A stretch of 64,000 nt of DNA from Amycolatopsis arida (GCF_900115565.1 NZ_FOWW01000002.1:421160-485159); one strand, 5' to 3'; positions 45,757-55,639 are shown, numbered from the stretch's first letter. Notes: a model not told the origin generated them from the letters alone. Program-made: numbers and translations.

Positions 45757-45830
45757 TGCCCCCGACCGGGCTCGAACCGGCACTGAATCGATTTTAAGTC
45801 GACCGCCTCTGCCAATTGGGCTACGGGGGC
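45757..45830 (-). tRNA. tRNA with UAA (Leu) anticodon, short variable loop
   Basis: 74 nt without encoded CCA. Acceptor GCCCCCG/CGGGGGC, discriminator A; D-arm with GG; anticodon stem GTCGA/TCGAT around loop CTTAAAA (anticodon TAA); variable loop of only 5 nt (TCAGT); T-arm GCCGG-TTCGAGC-CCGGT. Bacterial tRNA-Leu normally has a long variable arm, so this is a class-I-shaped molecule reading UUA. The anticodon arm resembles that of bldA. Confidence 0.85.
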
Positions 45831-45854
45831 ACCGTGAGCCTATGGCACTCCAGG

Positions 45855-47180
45855 TCAGGACTTCGAGGCGCGGGTGAACTCTTCCTTGGGGTTGTTGATC
45901 TGCCCGAGGGAGACCACCTCGCGGCGGAACAGGCCGCTGAGCAGCCAGTCCATCGTGATCCGCACCTTGCGGTTGAACGTCGGCATCGCCTTGACGTGGT
46001 AGGCGCGGTGCATGACCCACGCCGGGTAGCCCTTGACCTTGACGTTGAACGTGTCCGCCACACCCTTGTGCACCCCGAGGCTGGCCACCGAGCCCACGTT
46101 CTTGTGGCAGTAGTCCTTCGGCCGGCCGCCGCGCAGCGTGCGGATGACGTTCTTGGCCAGGTGCCGCGCCTGCCGCACCGCGTGCTGCGCGTTGGGCGGG
46201 CAGGTGGCGGTGGGGTCGGCCTCGGTGCGGGACAGGTCCGGCACCGCCGCGTTGTCCCCCGCCGACCACACGTCCGGGTGGCCGACCACCTGCAGCCCGG
46301 CCGTCACCTGCACCCGGCCGCGCTTGTCCAGCGGCAGGTCGGACTGCGCGAGCACCGGGTTGGCCTTCACCCCGGCGGTCCAGATGATCGTGTCGCTGTC
46401 GAACTCGGTGCCGTCGGAGAGCACGACGTGCCCGTTCTCGAACGACTTCGCCGCCGTCGACAGGTACACCTCGATGCCGCGCTTCTCCAACTGCTCGACC
46501 GTCCACACGCCGAGCGTCTCGCGCACCTCCGGCAGGATCCGGCCGGCCGCCTCGACCAGCACCCAACGCAGGTCCTCGGGCTCGATGTTCTCGTAGTACC
46601 GGCACGCGAAGCGGGTCATGTCCTCGAGCTCGGCCAGCGCCTCGATCCCGGCGAACCCGCCACCGACGACGGTGAACGTCAGCAAGCGCTTGCGCAGCTC
46701 CGGGTCGAGCGTGCTGGCCGCCTCGTCCAGCTTGGTCAGCACGTGATTACGCAGGTAGATCGCCTCGCCGATGGTCTTGAACGCGATGCCCTGCTCGGCC
46801 AGCCCCGGGATCGGCAGGATCCGGGCGACCGAGCCGAGCGCCACCACCAGCACGTCGTAGGACAGCTGCTCGACGTGCCCGTCGGCGGCCTCGACGGTGA
46901 CCGAGCGTCGGCCGTGCTCGATCCTGGTCACCCGCGCGGTGAGCACGTGGCACCGCTTGAGCAGCCGGCGCAGCGGAACCACCACGTGCCGCGGCTCGAT
47001 GGACCCGGCCGCCGCCTCGGGGAGGAACGGCTGGTAGGTCATGTGCGGCTGCGGATCCACCACGGTGACGGACGCCTCGTTCGCGCGGAGCATCTTCTGC
47101 AGTCCCAACGCGGTGTAGAGCCCGACGTACCCACCACCCAGAACCAGGATCCGGGTCGGTTCCGACTTCGCTGCGGCCAT
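45855..47180 (-). CDS. ndh: Type II NADH dehydrogenase
   Basis: 441 residues. FAD motif ILVLGGGYVGLYTALGL (11-27), NADH motif TFTVVGGGFAGIEALAEL, the quinone-site-type CPPNAQHAVRQARHLAKN and a C-terminal amphipathic region WLLSGLFRREVVSLGQ for membrane docking. Transfers electrons from NADH to menaquinone without pumping protons. The adjacent tRNA lies just beyond its 3' end. No clear ribosome site before ATG 47180. Confidence 0.94.
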   Translation of the reverse strand: MAAAKSEPTRILVLGGGYVGLYTALGLQKMLRANEASVTVVDPQPHMTYQPFLPEAAAGSIEPRHVVVPLRRLLKRCHVLTARVTRIEHGRRSVTVEAADGHVEQLSYDVLVVALGSVARILPIPGLAEQGIAFKTIGEAIYLRNHVLTKLDEAASTLDPELRKRLLTFTVVGGGFAGIEALAELEDMTRFACRYYENIEPEDLRWVLVEAAGRILPEVRETLGVWTVEQLEKRGIEVYLSTAAKSFENGHVVLSDGTEFDSDTIIWTAGVKANPVLAQSDLPLDKRGRVQVTAGLQVVGHPDVWSAGDNAAVPDLSRTEADPTATCPPNAQHAVRQARHLAKNVIRTLRGGRPKDYCHKNVGSVASLGVHKGVADTFNVKVKGYPAWVMHRAYHVKAMPTFNRKVRITMDWLLSGLFRREVVSLGQINNPKEEFTRASKS

Positions 47181-47323
47181 GGCAGTATCGTCGCACCTCC
47201 GGCTCCGTGCCGCTCGTGGGCCCCAACCGGCTGTGACCTGCGTCGCCGGCCCTTCCGGAACGATTCAGTACGGGATTCGGCGCGGCTCGACCCGAACCAT
47301 GTGCGGCATCCCGCTCGAGGCGG

Positions 47324-48052
47324 TCACCGCCCGCTCGGCGCGCTCACCGGCAGGCCCGCCGCCGCGCCGGCCGCGCGCAGCACCGACCGCAACATCTCCA
47401 TGCTGAGCAGCCCGGTCTGGGTGTTGCGCTGCGACACGTGGTAGCTGCCGAACAGGTGCAACGCCGGCTCGCCGGGCAGGACGTACCGCACGCCGTGCCC
47501 GAACTTCGGCCGCGGGCGCGGCACCGGCCAGCCCGCCTCGGCCAGCACCGGCAGCAGCGCCTGCCAGCCGAACGCCCCGAGCACCACCACCGCGCGCACG
47601 GTCGGCCGCAGCAGGGCCAGCTCCGCCGCCAGCCAGTGCCGGCAGGTGTCCCGCTCCCCCGGCGTGGGCCGGTTGTCCGGCGGCGCGCAGTGCACCGGCG
47701 CGGTCACCCGGGTGCCGTAGAGCTCCAGGCCGTCGTCGCGGTGCACGGCGGTCGGCTGGGAGGCCAGCCCGACGTCGTGGAGCGCCTGGTAGAGGAAGTC
47801 CCCCGACCGGTCACCGGTGAACATCCGCCCGGTGCGGTTGCCGCCATGCGCGGCCGGCGCCAGCCCGACGATCACCAGCGCCGCGTCCGCCGGACCGAAG
47901 CCGGGCACCGGGCGCCCCCAGTAGGTCTGGTCGGCGAACGCCGCCCGCTTGGTCGCGGCCACGTGCTCGCGCCAGGCCACCAGCCGCGGGCAGGCGCGGC
48001 ACTCGCTGACCGCCGCGTCGAGCTCGTCGATCGTCCCTGGCGAAACCGTCAC
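47324..48052 (-). CDS. Family 5 uracil-DNA glycosylase (UdgB type)
   Basis: 242 residues. Fe-S-type N-terminal Cys region (SECRACPRLVAWRE), motif A GLAPAAHGGNRTGRMFTGDR and motif B SYHVSQRNTQTG, which mark family 5 UDG, with further Cys (HCAPPDNRPTPGERDTC) likely completing the cluster. Removes uracil and other deaminated bases from DNA. GTG 48052 lies 6 nt from GACAAT and has no usable ribosome site, so the mRNA is probably leaderless. Confidence 0.9.
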   Translation of the reverse strand: MTVSPGTIDELDAAVSECRACPRLVAWREHVAATKRAAFADQTYWGRPVPGFGPADAALVIVGLAPAAHGGNRTGRMFTGDRSGDFLYQALHDVGLASQPTAVHRDDGLELYGTRVTAPVHCAPPDNRPTPGERDTCRHWLAAELALLRPTVRAVVVLGAFGWQALLPVLAEAGWPVPRPRPKFGHGVRYVLPGEPALHLFGSYHVSQRNTQTGLLSMEMLRSVLRAAGAAAGLPVSAPSGR

Positions 48053-48058
48053 CCTCCC

Positions 48059-48078
48059 ATTGTCCCGTCCTCTACGTT
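48059..48078. promoter_or_regulatory. Back-to-back leaderless promoters in a 32-nt gap
   Basis: Minus strand -10 GACAAT (48059-48064) 6 nt before the UDG GTG; plus strand -10 TACGTT (48073-48078) 6 nt before the S10 ATG. Only 8 nt separate the two hexamers, so each -35 region would fall at or inside the other gene's start. Confidence 0.6.
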
Positions 48079-48084
48079 GGTCGC

Positions 48085-49593
48085 ATGCCCGAGAAAGCAC
48101 GCAACGACAATGCGGAGCCGAACAACACCGCGCAGCCACGAGCCGACGCGGAGACCAAGCCCGCCGAGCCCACCGACGACCTGGTCACCAGCCAGCACAC
48201 CATTGGCGTCGAAGGGCGCGAACTGGCCTACACCGCCCAGACCGGACGGATCGTGCTGCGCCAGGAGGTGCTCACCGACGGCAAGTTCGAGGGACACCAG
48301 GCCAAGGCCGAGTTGTTCGTCACCGCCTACACCCTCGACGACACCGATCCCGAGACCCGGCCGGTGACCTTCGCCTTCAACGGCGGCCCCGGCTCGTCCA
48401 GCGTCTGGCTGCACCTCGGTGTGCTGGGCCCGCGCCGCGCGGTGTCCGGCGACGTGGACTCCCCCGAGCCGCCGCCGTACCGGCTGGCCGACAACCCGGC
48501 CACCCTGCTGACGCACAGCGACCTGGTGTTCATCGACCCGGTGTCGACCGGCTACTCCCGGGCCGTCAACGGCGAGAAACCCAAGGACTACCACGGCTTC
48601 ACCCCGGACGTGGAGTCCGTCGGCGAGATCATCCGGCTGTGGACCTCACGCAACGGCCGCTGGCTGTCGCCGAAGTTCCTGGCCGGCGAGTCCTACGGCA
48701 CGTTGCGGGCCGCGGCGCTGGCGACGCACCTGCAGCATCGGCACGGGATGTACCTGAACGGGTTGATGCTGATCTCGGCCGTGCTGGACATGGGCAAGAT
48801 CCGGTTTAGCGAGGGCAACGACCAGCCCTACGCGCTGTTCGTGCCGACGTACGCGGCGATGGCCCACTACCACGGCCGGCACGGCGACCGGCCGCTGGCG
48901 GACGTGCTGGCCGAGGCCGAGGAGTTCGCCGCGCGGGACCTGCCGTGGGCGCTGGAGCGCGGCGCGCGGCTGACCGCCGAGGAGCGCGCCGACGTGGTGC
49001 GCCGGCTGGCCACGCTCACCGGGCTCGCCGAGTCCTATGTGGATCGAGTGAACCTGAGGATCGAGCACGTGCGGTTCTTCACCGAACTGCTGCGTGACCG
49101 CGGATTGACGGTGGGTCGGATGGACGGCCGGTTCACCACGTGGGAGCCGGACGGCGGCCGGGAGCTGATGAGCGACGACGCGTCGATCTCCCGCATCCTG
49201 GGCGCGTACTCGGCGTGCTTCAACCACTACGTGCGCGCCGAGTTGGAGTACGCCAACGACCTGCCCTACGAGATCATCTCGATGGACGTCAACAAGGCGT
49301 GGTCGTACGCGGACTTCGAGGGCAGGGCGGTGTCCGTCGTGGACGGGCTCAGCGCGGCGATGCGGGCCAACCCGCATCTGAGGGTGCACGTGGCGTCCGG
49401 CTACTACGACGGCGCGACACCGTACTACGCCGCCGAGCACACCCTGGCCCAGCTCGCGATTCCCGGCGAACTCCGGTCCAATCTCGACACTGCGTACTAC
49501 CCTGCCGGACACATGATGTACGTGCACGACGAGTCCCGGGCCCAGCAGGGCGCCGACCTCGCCGAGTTCGTCCGCACCGCCAGCAACCGATAA
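48085..49593 (+). CDS. Peptidase S10 (serine carboxypeptidase family)
   Basis: 502 residues. Oxyanion motif FNGGPGSSS (98-106), nucleophile elbow GESYGT (Ser203), and C-terminal VASGYYDGATPYYAAEH and YYPAGHMMYVHDES carrying the catalytic Asp and His. There is no signal peptide; the first 35 residues are charged and disordered, so it is probably cytosolic, unlike most eukaryotic relatives. Divergent from the UDG gene. Confidence 0.88.
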   Translation: MPEKARNDNAEPNNTAQPRADAETKPAEPTDDLVTSQHTIGVEGRELAYTAQTGRIVLRQEVLTDGKFEGHQAKAELFVTAYTLDDTDPETRPVTFAFNGGPGSSSVWLHLGVLGPRRAVSGDVDSPEPPPYRLADNPATLLTHSDLVFIDPVSTGYSRAVNGEKPKDYHGFTPDVESVGEIIRLWTSRNGRWLSPKFLAGESYGTLRAAALATHLQHRHGMYLNGLMLISAVLDMGKIRFSEGNDQPYALFVPTYAAMAHYHGRHGDRPLADVLAEAEEFAARDLPWALERGARLTAEERADVVRRLATLTGLAESYVDRVNLRIEHVRFFTELLRDRGLTVGRMDGRFTTWEPDGGRELMSDDASISRILGAYSACFNHYVRAELEYANDLPYEIISMDVNKAWSYADFEGRAVSVVDGLSAAMRANPHLRVHVASGYYDGATPYYAAEHTLAQLAIPGELRSNLDTAYYPAGHMMYVHDESRAQQGADLAEFVRTASNR

Positions 49594-49602
49594 CCCGGCC
49601 GG

Positions 49603-49635
49603 CGTGGGTGCCCGCGGCGCCGGCGGGCACCCACG
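49603..49635 (+). terminator. Terminator hairpin after the S10 peptidase
   Basis: Perfect 13-bp stem CGTGGGTGCCCGC/GCGGGCACCCACG with a 7-nt loop, 9 nt after the stop. Confidence 0.75.
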
Positions 49636-49805
49636 ACCTGCGGACGGATAGACCTCTGGCCGCTTCCCCTTCCCTCGATCGGTGGGAATGTGTCACTCCG
49701 TCGGCGGATACCGTCGCCACGCGGTCCGCGACGGGGACTGTCCTGGTATCCGACCCGGTACTGTTCCGCCCGCATCGCATCGTTCATGCGAAAGAAAGGG
49801 AAGAC

Positions 49806-50069
49806 ATGAGGAGAATCGCCTCGTCGGCGACGTTGCTGGCGGCAGCGTTGTTCCTGGCGAGCCCGGTGGCGAGCGCCGAGCCGGCCCAACCTCCAGCGGG
49901 CTCGATCGAGCAGGGGGATGGTTACGCCTTCTTCGACTGGGAGAACTGGCAGAACCGGGCGGCGTGGAAACACTGGATGGAGCCGTCGGGAACCTTGAAC
50001 CCAGAAAAGATGGCATTCACGCGCTCGGTTACTGACGTCGCGGATCTGTTCACGCCGATCGAGGATTGA
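49806..50069 (+). CDS. Small secreted hypothetical protein
   Basis: 87 residues. Signal peptide MRRIASSATLLAAALFLASP, cut near ASA (about residue 24); the mature 63-residue part is acidic and aromatic (YAFFDWENWQNRAAWKHWM) without Cys. AGGGAAG precedes ATG 49806. Not recognised. Confidence 0.7.
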   Translation: MRRIASSATLLAAALFLASPVASAEPAQPPAGSIEQGDGYAFFDWENWQNRAAWKHWMEPSGTLNPEKMAFTRSVTDVADLFTPIED

Positions 50070-50130
50070 GCGCACCGCGGTCCCTCGCTCCGGTGGTCAC
50101 ACCACTCGCCGGGCACCCCACCGATGTCAC

Positions 50131-50167
50131 GTCCCTGGCCTGATCGGGCACCGGTCAGGCCAGGGAC
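50131..50167. terminator. Bidirectional terminator
   Basis: Perfect 13-bp stem GTCCCTGGCCTGA/TCAGGCCAGGGAC with an 11-nt loop. It overlaps the last codons of ppx. Confidence 0.75.
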
Positions 50168-51108
50168 AGGGCGATGCCGTCGAGGATGTCGTGCTCGCTG
50201 ACCACGAGGTCGGCTGGTCCGCCGCGGCGGACCAGCTCCTCGGCCAGCACCCGCACGATCACCGCGCCGCCGCCGATGACGTCGACCCGGCCGGGGTGGA
50301 TCACCGGGTTGGCCGCGCGGGTGGCGTGGTCGACGGTGAGCAGCCGCTCCGCCACGCTGTCGATGTCCGCCTTCGACAACCGGGAGAGGTGGGTGCGGGT
50401 GGAGTCGTACCCGGGCAGCTCCATCGCGACGGCGGACAGCGTGGTGACGGTGCCGGCCACGCCGATCCAGGTGCGCGCCTTGCTGACGTCGACGGCGTCG
50501 AACGCCTCGGCCAGCACCTGCCGGGCCAGCTCGCGGGCCGCGTCGACCTCGGCGGGCCCGGGCGGGTCGGAGCGCAGGGTGCGCTCGGTGATCCGCACGC
50601 ACCCGATGTCCACCGACCGGGCCGCGTGCACGTCGGCCTCGCGGCCGTCCCACGAGCCGAGCACCAGCTCGGTGGAGCCGCCGCCGACGTCGACGACCAG
50701 GAACGGGCCGTCGTCGGGGTCCTGCTCGCCGACCGCCCCGGTGAAGGACAGCCGGGCCTCCTCGTCGCCGCTGATGACCTCGGCGTCGACGCCGAGCACC
50801 TCGCGGGTCATGGCGAAGAACTCGTCGCGGTTCGCGGCGTCCCGGGTGGCCGACGTGGCGACCATGCGGACCCGCTCCACGCCCTTGCGCCGCGCGGCGA
50901 TCGTGTAGTCGACCAGCGCGGCGCGGGTGCGCTCCAGTGCCTCGGGGGCCAGCCGCCCGGTGGCGTCCACCGCCTGCCCGAGCCGGACGATGCGCATCTC
51001 GCGGTGCAGGTCGCGCAGGTCGACGCTGCCGTCGTGGCGGTGCGTCAGCTCGGCGACGAGCAGCCGGATGGAGTTGGTCCCACAGTCGATCGCGGCAACA
51101 CGTGGCAT
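50155..51108 (-). CDS. Ppx/GppA-family exopolyphosphatase / pppGpp phosphohydrolase
   Basis: 317 residues, actin-like ASKHA fold. Phosphate-1 motif VAAIDCGTNSIRLLV (4-18), ATSATRDAANRDEF, phosphate-2 motif VVDVGGGSTELVLG and adenosine-type IGVAGTVTTLSAV. Short form of the family, corresponding by context to M. tuberculosis Ppx2 (Rv1026), beside DUF501. Hydrolyses polyP and/or pppGpp; which one is not provable from sequence. ATG is 6 nt from TAGGGT, so probably leaderless. Confidence 0.9.
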   Translation of the reverse strand: MPRVAAIDCGTNSIRLLVAELTHRHDGSVDLRDLHREMRIVRLGQAVDATGRLAPEALERTRAALVDYTIAARRKGVERVRMVATSATRDAANRDEFFAMTREVLGVDAEVISGDEEARLSFTGAVGEQDPDDGPFLVVDVGGGSTELVLGSWDGREADVHAARSVDIGCVRITERTLRSDPPGPAEVDAARELARQVLAEAFDAVDVSKARTWIGVAGTVTTLSAVAMELPGYDSTRTHLSRLSKADIDSVAERLLTVDHATRAANPVIHPGRVDVIGGGAVIVRVLAEELVRRGGPADLVVSEHDILDGIALSLA

Positions 51109-51114
51109 GCCGCC

Positions 51115-51120
51115 ACCCTA
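51115..51120 (-). promoter_or_regulatory. Leaderless -10 for ppx
   Basis: TAGGGT on the minus strand, spacer GGCGGC, then ATG. Confidence 0.5.
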
Positions 51121-51136
51121 GCCGGCCGCCGTTCCC

Positions 51137-52477
51137 TCAGGGGGTCGACGACCCGCTGCTGGGCTCAACGCCGGACGGCGTGTCCGAGCGGTTGGTCCCG
51201 GAGGTGGGCTCACCGGTTTCGGGGTCGCACGGCGCTGGCGACTCGGACCCGGACTCCGACTCGGACTCCGACCCGGTGGCGGCCTCCTCCCCCGGCGTCG
51301 GCGTCTCGCAGGTGTCCTCGCCCGGCTCGGTCGACGGATCGTCACCGCTCGGCGGCGGGTCGCTCGGCGTCGAGGGCGGGTCGCTCGGCGTCGAGGGCGG
51401 GTCGCTCGGGGTCGAAGGTGGGTCGCTCGGGGTCGAAGGTGGGTCGCTCGGCGTCGTCGGGTCGCTCGGGCCCGGCTTGCTCGGGTTCGTCCCGTTCTCC
51501 GCGGGGAGCTCGTTCGACGGCGAGCCAGGCCGGGTGGATGGCTGCCCGCCGGGCGCGGGCGTCGACTCGCCGGGCAGCCCCGGCGGCGGGACCGGCGCCG
51601 GCGCACCGGACACCGTCGTCGTGTTCACCGGCACGCCGATCGGCACCCGGCTGTTCGGCACCGCCGCCACCCCGCTGCGGTACGCCCGCGCCCACGCGAT
51701 CACCGTGTCCACATAGCTCTGCGAGTTGTTGTACCGGAACAGCGCGGCCCGCAGCTGCGCGTCGTCGGCGAGGTCCAGTCCGCCCGAGCACAGGTACCGC
51801 CCGGTGGCCAGCGCGGCGTCGAAGATGTTGTTCGGGTCGGTCACGCCGTCGCCGTTGCCGTCCGAGGCGTAGCGCGCCCACGTCGACGGGATGAACTGCG
51901 TCGGCCCCACCGCGCGGTCCCACACCGGGTCCCGGTCGTGGCGGCCGCCGTCGGTGTCCCGGATGGCCGCCACCGGCCCGACGCCGTTGAGCACCGGCCC
52001 GAGGATCGGCTCCAACGTCGTGCCGTTCGCGTCGACGTAGCCACCGCGCGCGTGGTTCGACTCGATCCGCCCGATGCTGGCGATCAGCGCCCAGTCGAGA
52101 TGGCATCCCGGCGCCTCGCGGGCCATGATGTCAGCCGCCCTGCGATAGGCGGCCAACGCGGTGTCCGGGATGCCGAGCGGCCCGGTGACCGACTGCGGCA
52201 GGTACGCGGGCAGCGCGGCGGGGGTGGGCGAGTCCGGCAGGCTGCCGTTCACCGACACCGTGGGAGCCTCGGAGGGCAGGCCACCCGCCAGCCCGGCGAC
52301 CGGGTGGCCCGGCTCGTCGCCGGCGGCGAGGTTCACCCACTGTGCGCTGCTGCCGGTGACCAGCATCGTGGGCAGCACGGCCAGCGCACCGGCCAGCATG
52401 GCGGTGCCGGTCCGGTGCCGGACACCACATCTCCGCACCGCGCCGGACATTGCCTTCGGCACTCGATAGACCCGCAC
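51137..52477 (-). CDS. Secreted lytic murein transglycosylase with Pro/Ser/Thr tail
   Basis: 446 residues. Signal/anchor about 18-45 (TAMLAGALAVLPTMLV), then an MltB/SLT-type domain (about 105-260): ALIASIGRIESNHARGG with catalytic Glu, DTDGGRHDRDPVWDRAVGPTQFIPSTWARYA and NIFDAALATGRYLCSGG. Residues 300-446 are a wall-spanning tail with five PSTPSDPP repeats (51350-51460 in DNA) and a Ser/Glu run. GTG 52477 follows GGGAGG by 7 nt. Cleaves peptidoglycan glycan strands; related to LpqU, which neighbours eno in M. tuberculosis. Confidence 0.87.
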   Translation of the reverse strand: MRVYRVPKAMSGAVRRCGVRHRTGTAMLAGALAVLPTMLVTGSSAQWVNLAAGDEPGHPVAGLAGGLPSEAPTVSVNGSLPDSPTPAALPAYLPQSVTGPLGIPDTALAAYRRAADIMAREAPGCHLDWALIASIGRIESNHARGGYVDANGTTLEPILGPVLNGVGPVAAIRDTDGGRHDRDPVWDRAVGPTQFIPSTWARYASDGNGDGVTDPNNIFDAALATGRYLCSGGLDLADDAQLRAALFRYNNSQSYVDTVIAWARAYRSGVAAVPNSRVPIGVPVNTTTVSGAPAPVPPPGLPGESTPAPGGQPSTRPGSPSNELPAENGTNPSKPGPSDPTTPSDPPSTPSDPPSTPSDPPSTPSDPPSTPSDPPPSGDDPSTEPGEDTCETPTPGEEAATGSESESESGSESPAPCDPETGEPTSGTNRSDTPSGVEPSSGSSTP

Positions 52478-52703
52478 TCCCCAGCCTCCCGTGATCCAAC
52501 ACACCCGTGGGCAGTCCGATGTTGCGGCACACGATGTGAAACCCGTGTTGCCGAGCGCCCTCAGACTGACATTCGTACCGCCTCGGCCGAAGCCCCGACA
52601 CCGTATTTCGGCGGGAATTGCTCCATCCGCAGCAACGATGCCGACGAGCACGTGTACCGCGGTGCGCCCGACCATCGCCGGAACGCTCACCGGGACGACA
52701 GGA

Positions 52704-53201
52704 TCACTCCGCGGCGCAGTCGCCGGCGGGCCACTCGTCCCGCAGCAGCTCCACGGTCTCGTCGCCGAACGGGTTCACCCCTGGCCCGCAGGCCAACGTG
52801 TGCGCCAGGTGCACGTGCAGGCACTTCACCCGCCCCGGCATGCCCCCCGCGGTCACCTCGTGCCCCAGCGGCTCGATCGCGTTCCGCTGCGCCAGGTACG
52901 ACTCGTGCGCCCGCCGGTACGCCGCGGCCAGGTCCGCGTCCTCGGCCAGCCGCTCGGTCATCTCCCGCATGACCCCCGACGCCTCCAGTGTGCCCACCAA
53001 GGACGTCAGGCGAGGGCAGGTGAGGTAGTACAGCGTGGGGAACGGGGTGCCGTCCGCCAGCCGCGGGTTGGTCTGTACCACCGCGGGATGCCCGCTCGGG
53101 CAGCGTGCCGCGACGGCCCGCAGCCCCCGCGGCGGCCGGCCGAGCTGCTCGGCGATGACCGCCCGGTCGTGCTCGGTCACGGGCTCGAGGTCGCTGTCCA
53201 C
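52704..53201 (-). CDS. DUF501 family protein
   Basis: 165 residues. Conserved RCPSGHPAVVQTNPRLADGTPFPTLYYLTCPRL and GRVKCLHVHLAHTLACGPGVNPFGDE, the hallmark of DUF501 with invariant Cys and His that may bind metal. Lies between ftsB and the transglycosylase/ppx pair, as Rv1025 does between Rv1024 and ppx2. Start GTG is 6 nt from TACGCT, probably leaderless. Function unknown. Confidence 0.92.
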   Translation of the reverse strand: MDSDLEPVTEHDRAVIAEQLGRPPRGLRAVAARCPSGHPAVVQTNPRLADGTPFPTLYYLTCPRLTSLVGTLEASGVMREMTERLAEDADLAAAYRRAHESYLAQRNAIEPLGHEVTAGGMPGRVKCLHVHLAHTLACGPGVNPFGDETVELLRDEWPAGDCAAE

Positions 53202-53207
53202 CCGAGC

Positions 53208-53213
53208 AGCGTA
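53208..53213 (-). promoter_or_regulatory. Leaderless -10 for the DUF501 gene
   Basis: TACGCT on the minus strand, spacer GCTCGG, then GTG. Confidence 0.5.
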
Positions 53214-53223
53214 ACCAGGCGGC

Positions 53224-53745
53224 TCAGCGGCCGGTCGCGCTGTCCCACAGCCGTTCGTACCAGGTGCCCTCCGGTACCGACCGCTGCCCCGGCGGCGGCT
53301 GCTCGGCCCGCGTCCTGTCCTCGGGCAGCTGCACGATGTACGGCGTCTCGCCCGGCATCACGTAGCGCAGCCGCCGCCGCGCCTCGGCCTCGATCTGCGC
53401 CGGGTCGTTCTGCTCGGCCTTGCGCTGCTCGAGCCGCGCGACCCGCTGCTCCAGCTCGGCCTTGCGCTGCTCGTACTCGGCCAGCTCCGAGCGCTGGCTC
53501 AGGTAGGTGCGCAGCGGCACGGCGAGGGTGAACACCAGCGCGCCCACCACGATCGCGGCGAGGGCCGCCCGCCGCGTGGTGGACAGCCCGAGCACCTTGG
53601 CGGCGCCGGTGGCGCGGGTGGCGCTCAGCCCGCGGCGGAGCCGGGCGCGGCGGCCACCCCGGCGGGTGCGCTCAGGGCGGCGGGGGGACGAGCTCTGCGC
53701 CCGACCCCCGGCGCGCCGGCCGCGCGCTCTGCCCCGCTCCGCCAC
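53224..53745 (-). CDS. ftsB: FtsB/DivIC-family septum protein
   Basis: 173 residues. A strongly basic disordered cytosolic tail (1-55), one membrane helix (AALAAIVVGALVFTLAVPL, about 59-77), then an extracytoplasmic leucine-zipper-like coiled coil (SELAEYEQRKAELEQRVARLEQRKAEQ) and a globular end with RLRYVMPGETPYIV. Acts with FtsL/FtsQ in the divisome. The stop of eno is 6 nt from its start region, so it is in the eno operon (matching Rv1024). Confidence 0.9.
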   Translation of the reverse strand: MAERGRARGRRAGGRAQSSSPRRPERTRRGGRRARLRRGLSATRATGAAKVLGLSTTRRAALAAIVVGALVFTLAVPLRTYLSQRSELAEYEQRKAELEQRVARLEQRKAEQNDPAQIEAEARRRLRYVMPGETPYIVQLPEDRTRAEQPPPGQRSVPEGTWYERLWDSATGR

Positions 53746-53751
53746 GCTGGG

Positions 53752-55098
<1,347 letters not shown>

Positions 55099-55614
55099 TC
55101 ACCCGTCGGAGGCACGCAGGCCCGGCGGCGCGGTGCCGTTGCCGTGGTCACCCGGCCGCACCTCCTGCCAGCCGGAGGGCAGCTCCACCGTGTCGGAGAT
55201 CCGCTGCCAGAACGACCAGCTGTTGCCGCCGCAGTCCTGCACGGAGAACACCCTGGCGCCGTAGGGCTGGTCCTGTGGCCGGCTGACCTCGGCCTGCTCG
55301 CCGACGGCCGCGCACACCCGCTCGTAGTAGGCGTCGACGTCGTCGACGTAGACCACGTTGAGCTGGCCGACCGGCCCGTCGACGCCCTTGGCCGCCCAGT
55401 AGTCGGCGCCGACGCCGGTGATGTGCACCTCGGCGGCGCCGACCAGCAGGGTGGCCTGGAACACCGCGCCGGCGGCGTCGACGTAGCGGACCTTCTCGGT
55501 GAAGCCGAAGACCCGGGTCAGCCACTCGACCGCCTCGGTGGCGTCGCCGTAGTAGAGGTACGGCGCCAGCCCGAGGTAGCGCGGCCCGGGGTCGCTCGTC
55601 ACGGGATCGGTCAT
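55099..55614 (-). CDS. VOC-family (glyoxalase/bleomycin-resistance-like) protein
   Basis: 171 residues, one VOC unit pair: LGLAPYLYYGDATEAVEWLTRVFGF, VGAAEVHITGVG, NVVYVDDVDAYYERVCA, YGARVFSVQDCGGNSWSFWQ. The last segment resembles PhnB-like members. Metal ligands are not all evident, so it may be a binding protein rather than an enzyme. Substrate unknown. It lies just upstream of eno on the same strand. Confidence 0.82.
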   Translation of the reverse strand: MTDPVTSDPGPRYLGLAPYLYYGDATEAVEWLTRVFGFTEKVRYVDAAGAVFQATLLVGAAEVHITGVGADYWAAKGVDGPVGQLNVVYVDDVDAYYERVCAAVGEQAEVSRPQDQPYGARVFSVQDCGGNSWSFWQRISDTVELPSGWQEVRPGDHGNGTAPPGLRASDG

Positions 55615-55639
55615 GGCCGACAAGTCCACCACACTCGGG

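Noticed and set aside
45757-45830. Attachment site for an island with a second tRNA-end copy near 29.8 kb
   Set aside because: I could not find a duplicated tRNA 3' segment or an integrase gene; the idea is kept only as a check in the findings.
51350-51460. Non-coding tandem repeat
   Set aside because: The repeats are in frame within the Pro/Ser/Thr tail of the lytic transglycosylase and encode PSTPSDPP.
52478-52703. c-di-AMP (ydaO) riboswitch ahead of the lytic transglycosylase
   Set aside because: Such riboswitches often precede wall hydrolases in actinobacteria, but I could not find the conserved GGAACCC-type and CCGACAGCTAACC-type blocks in this leader.
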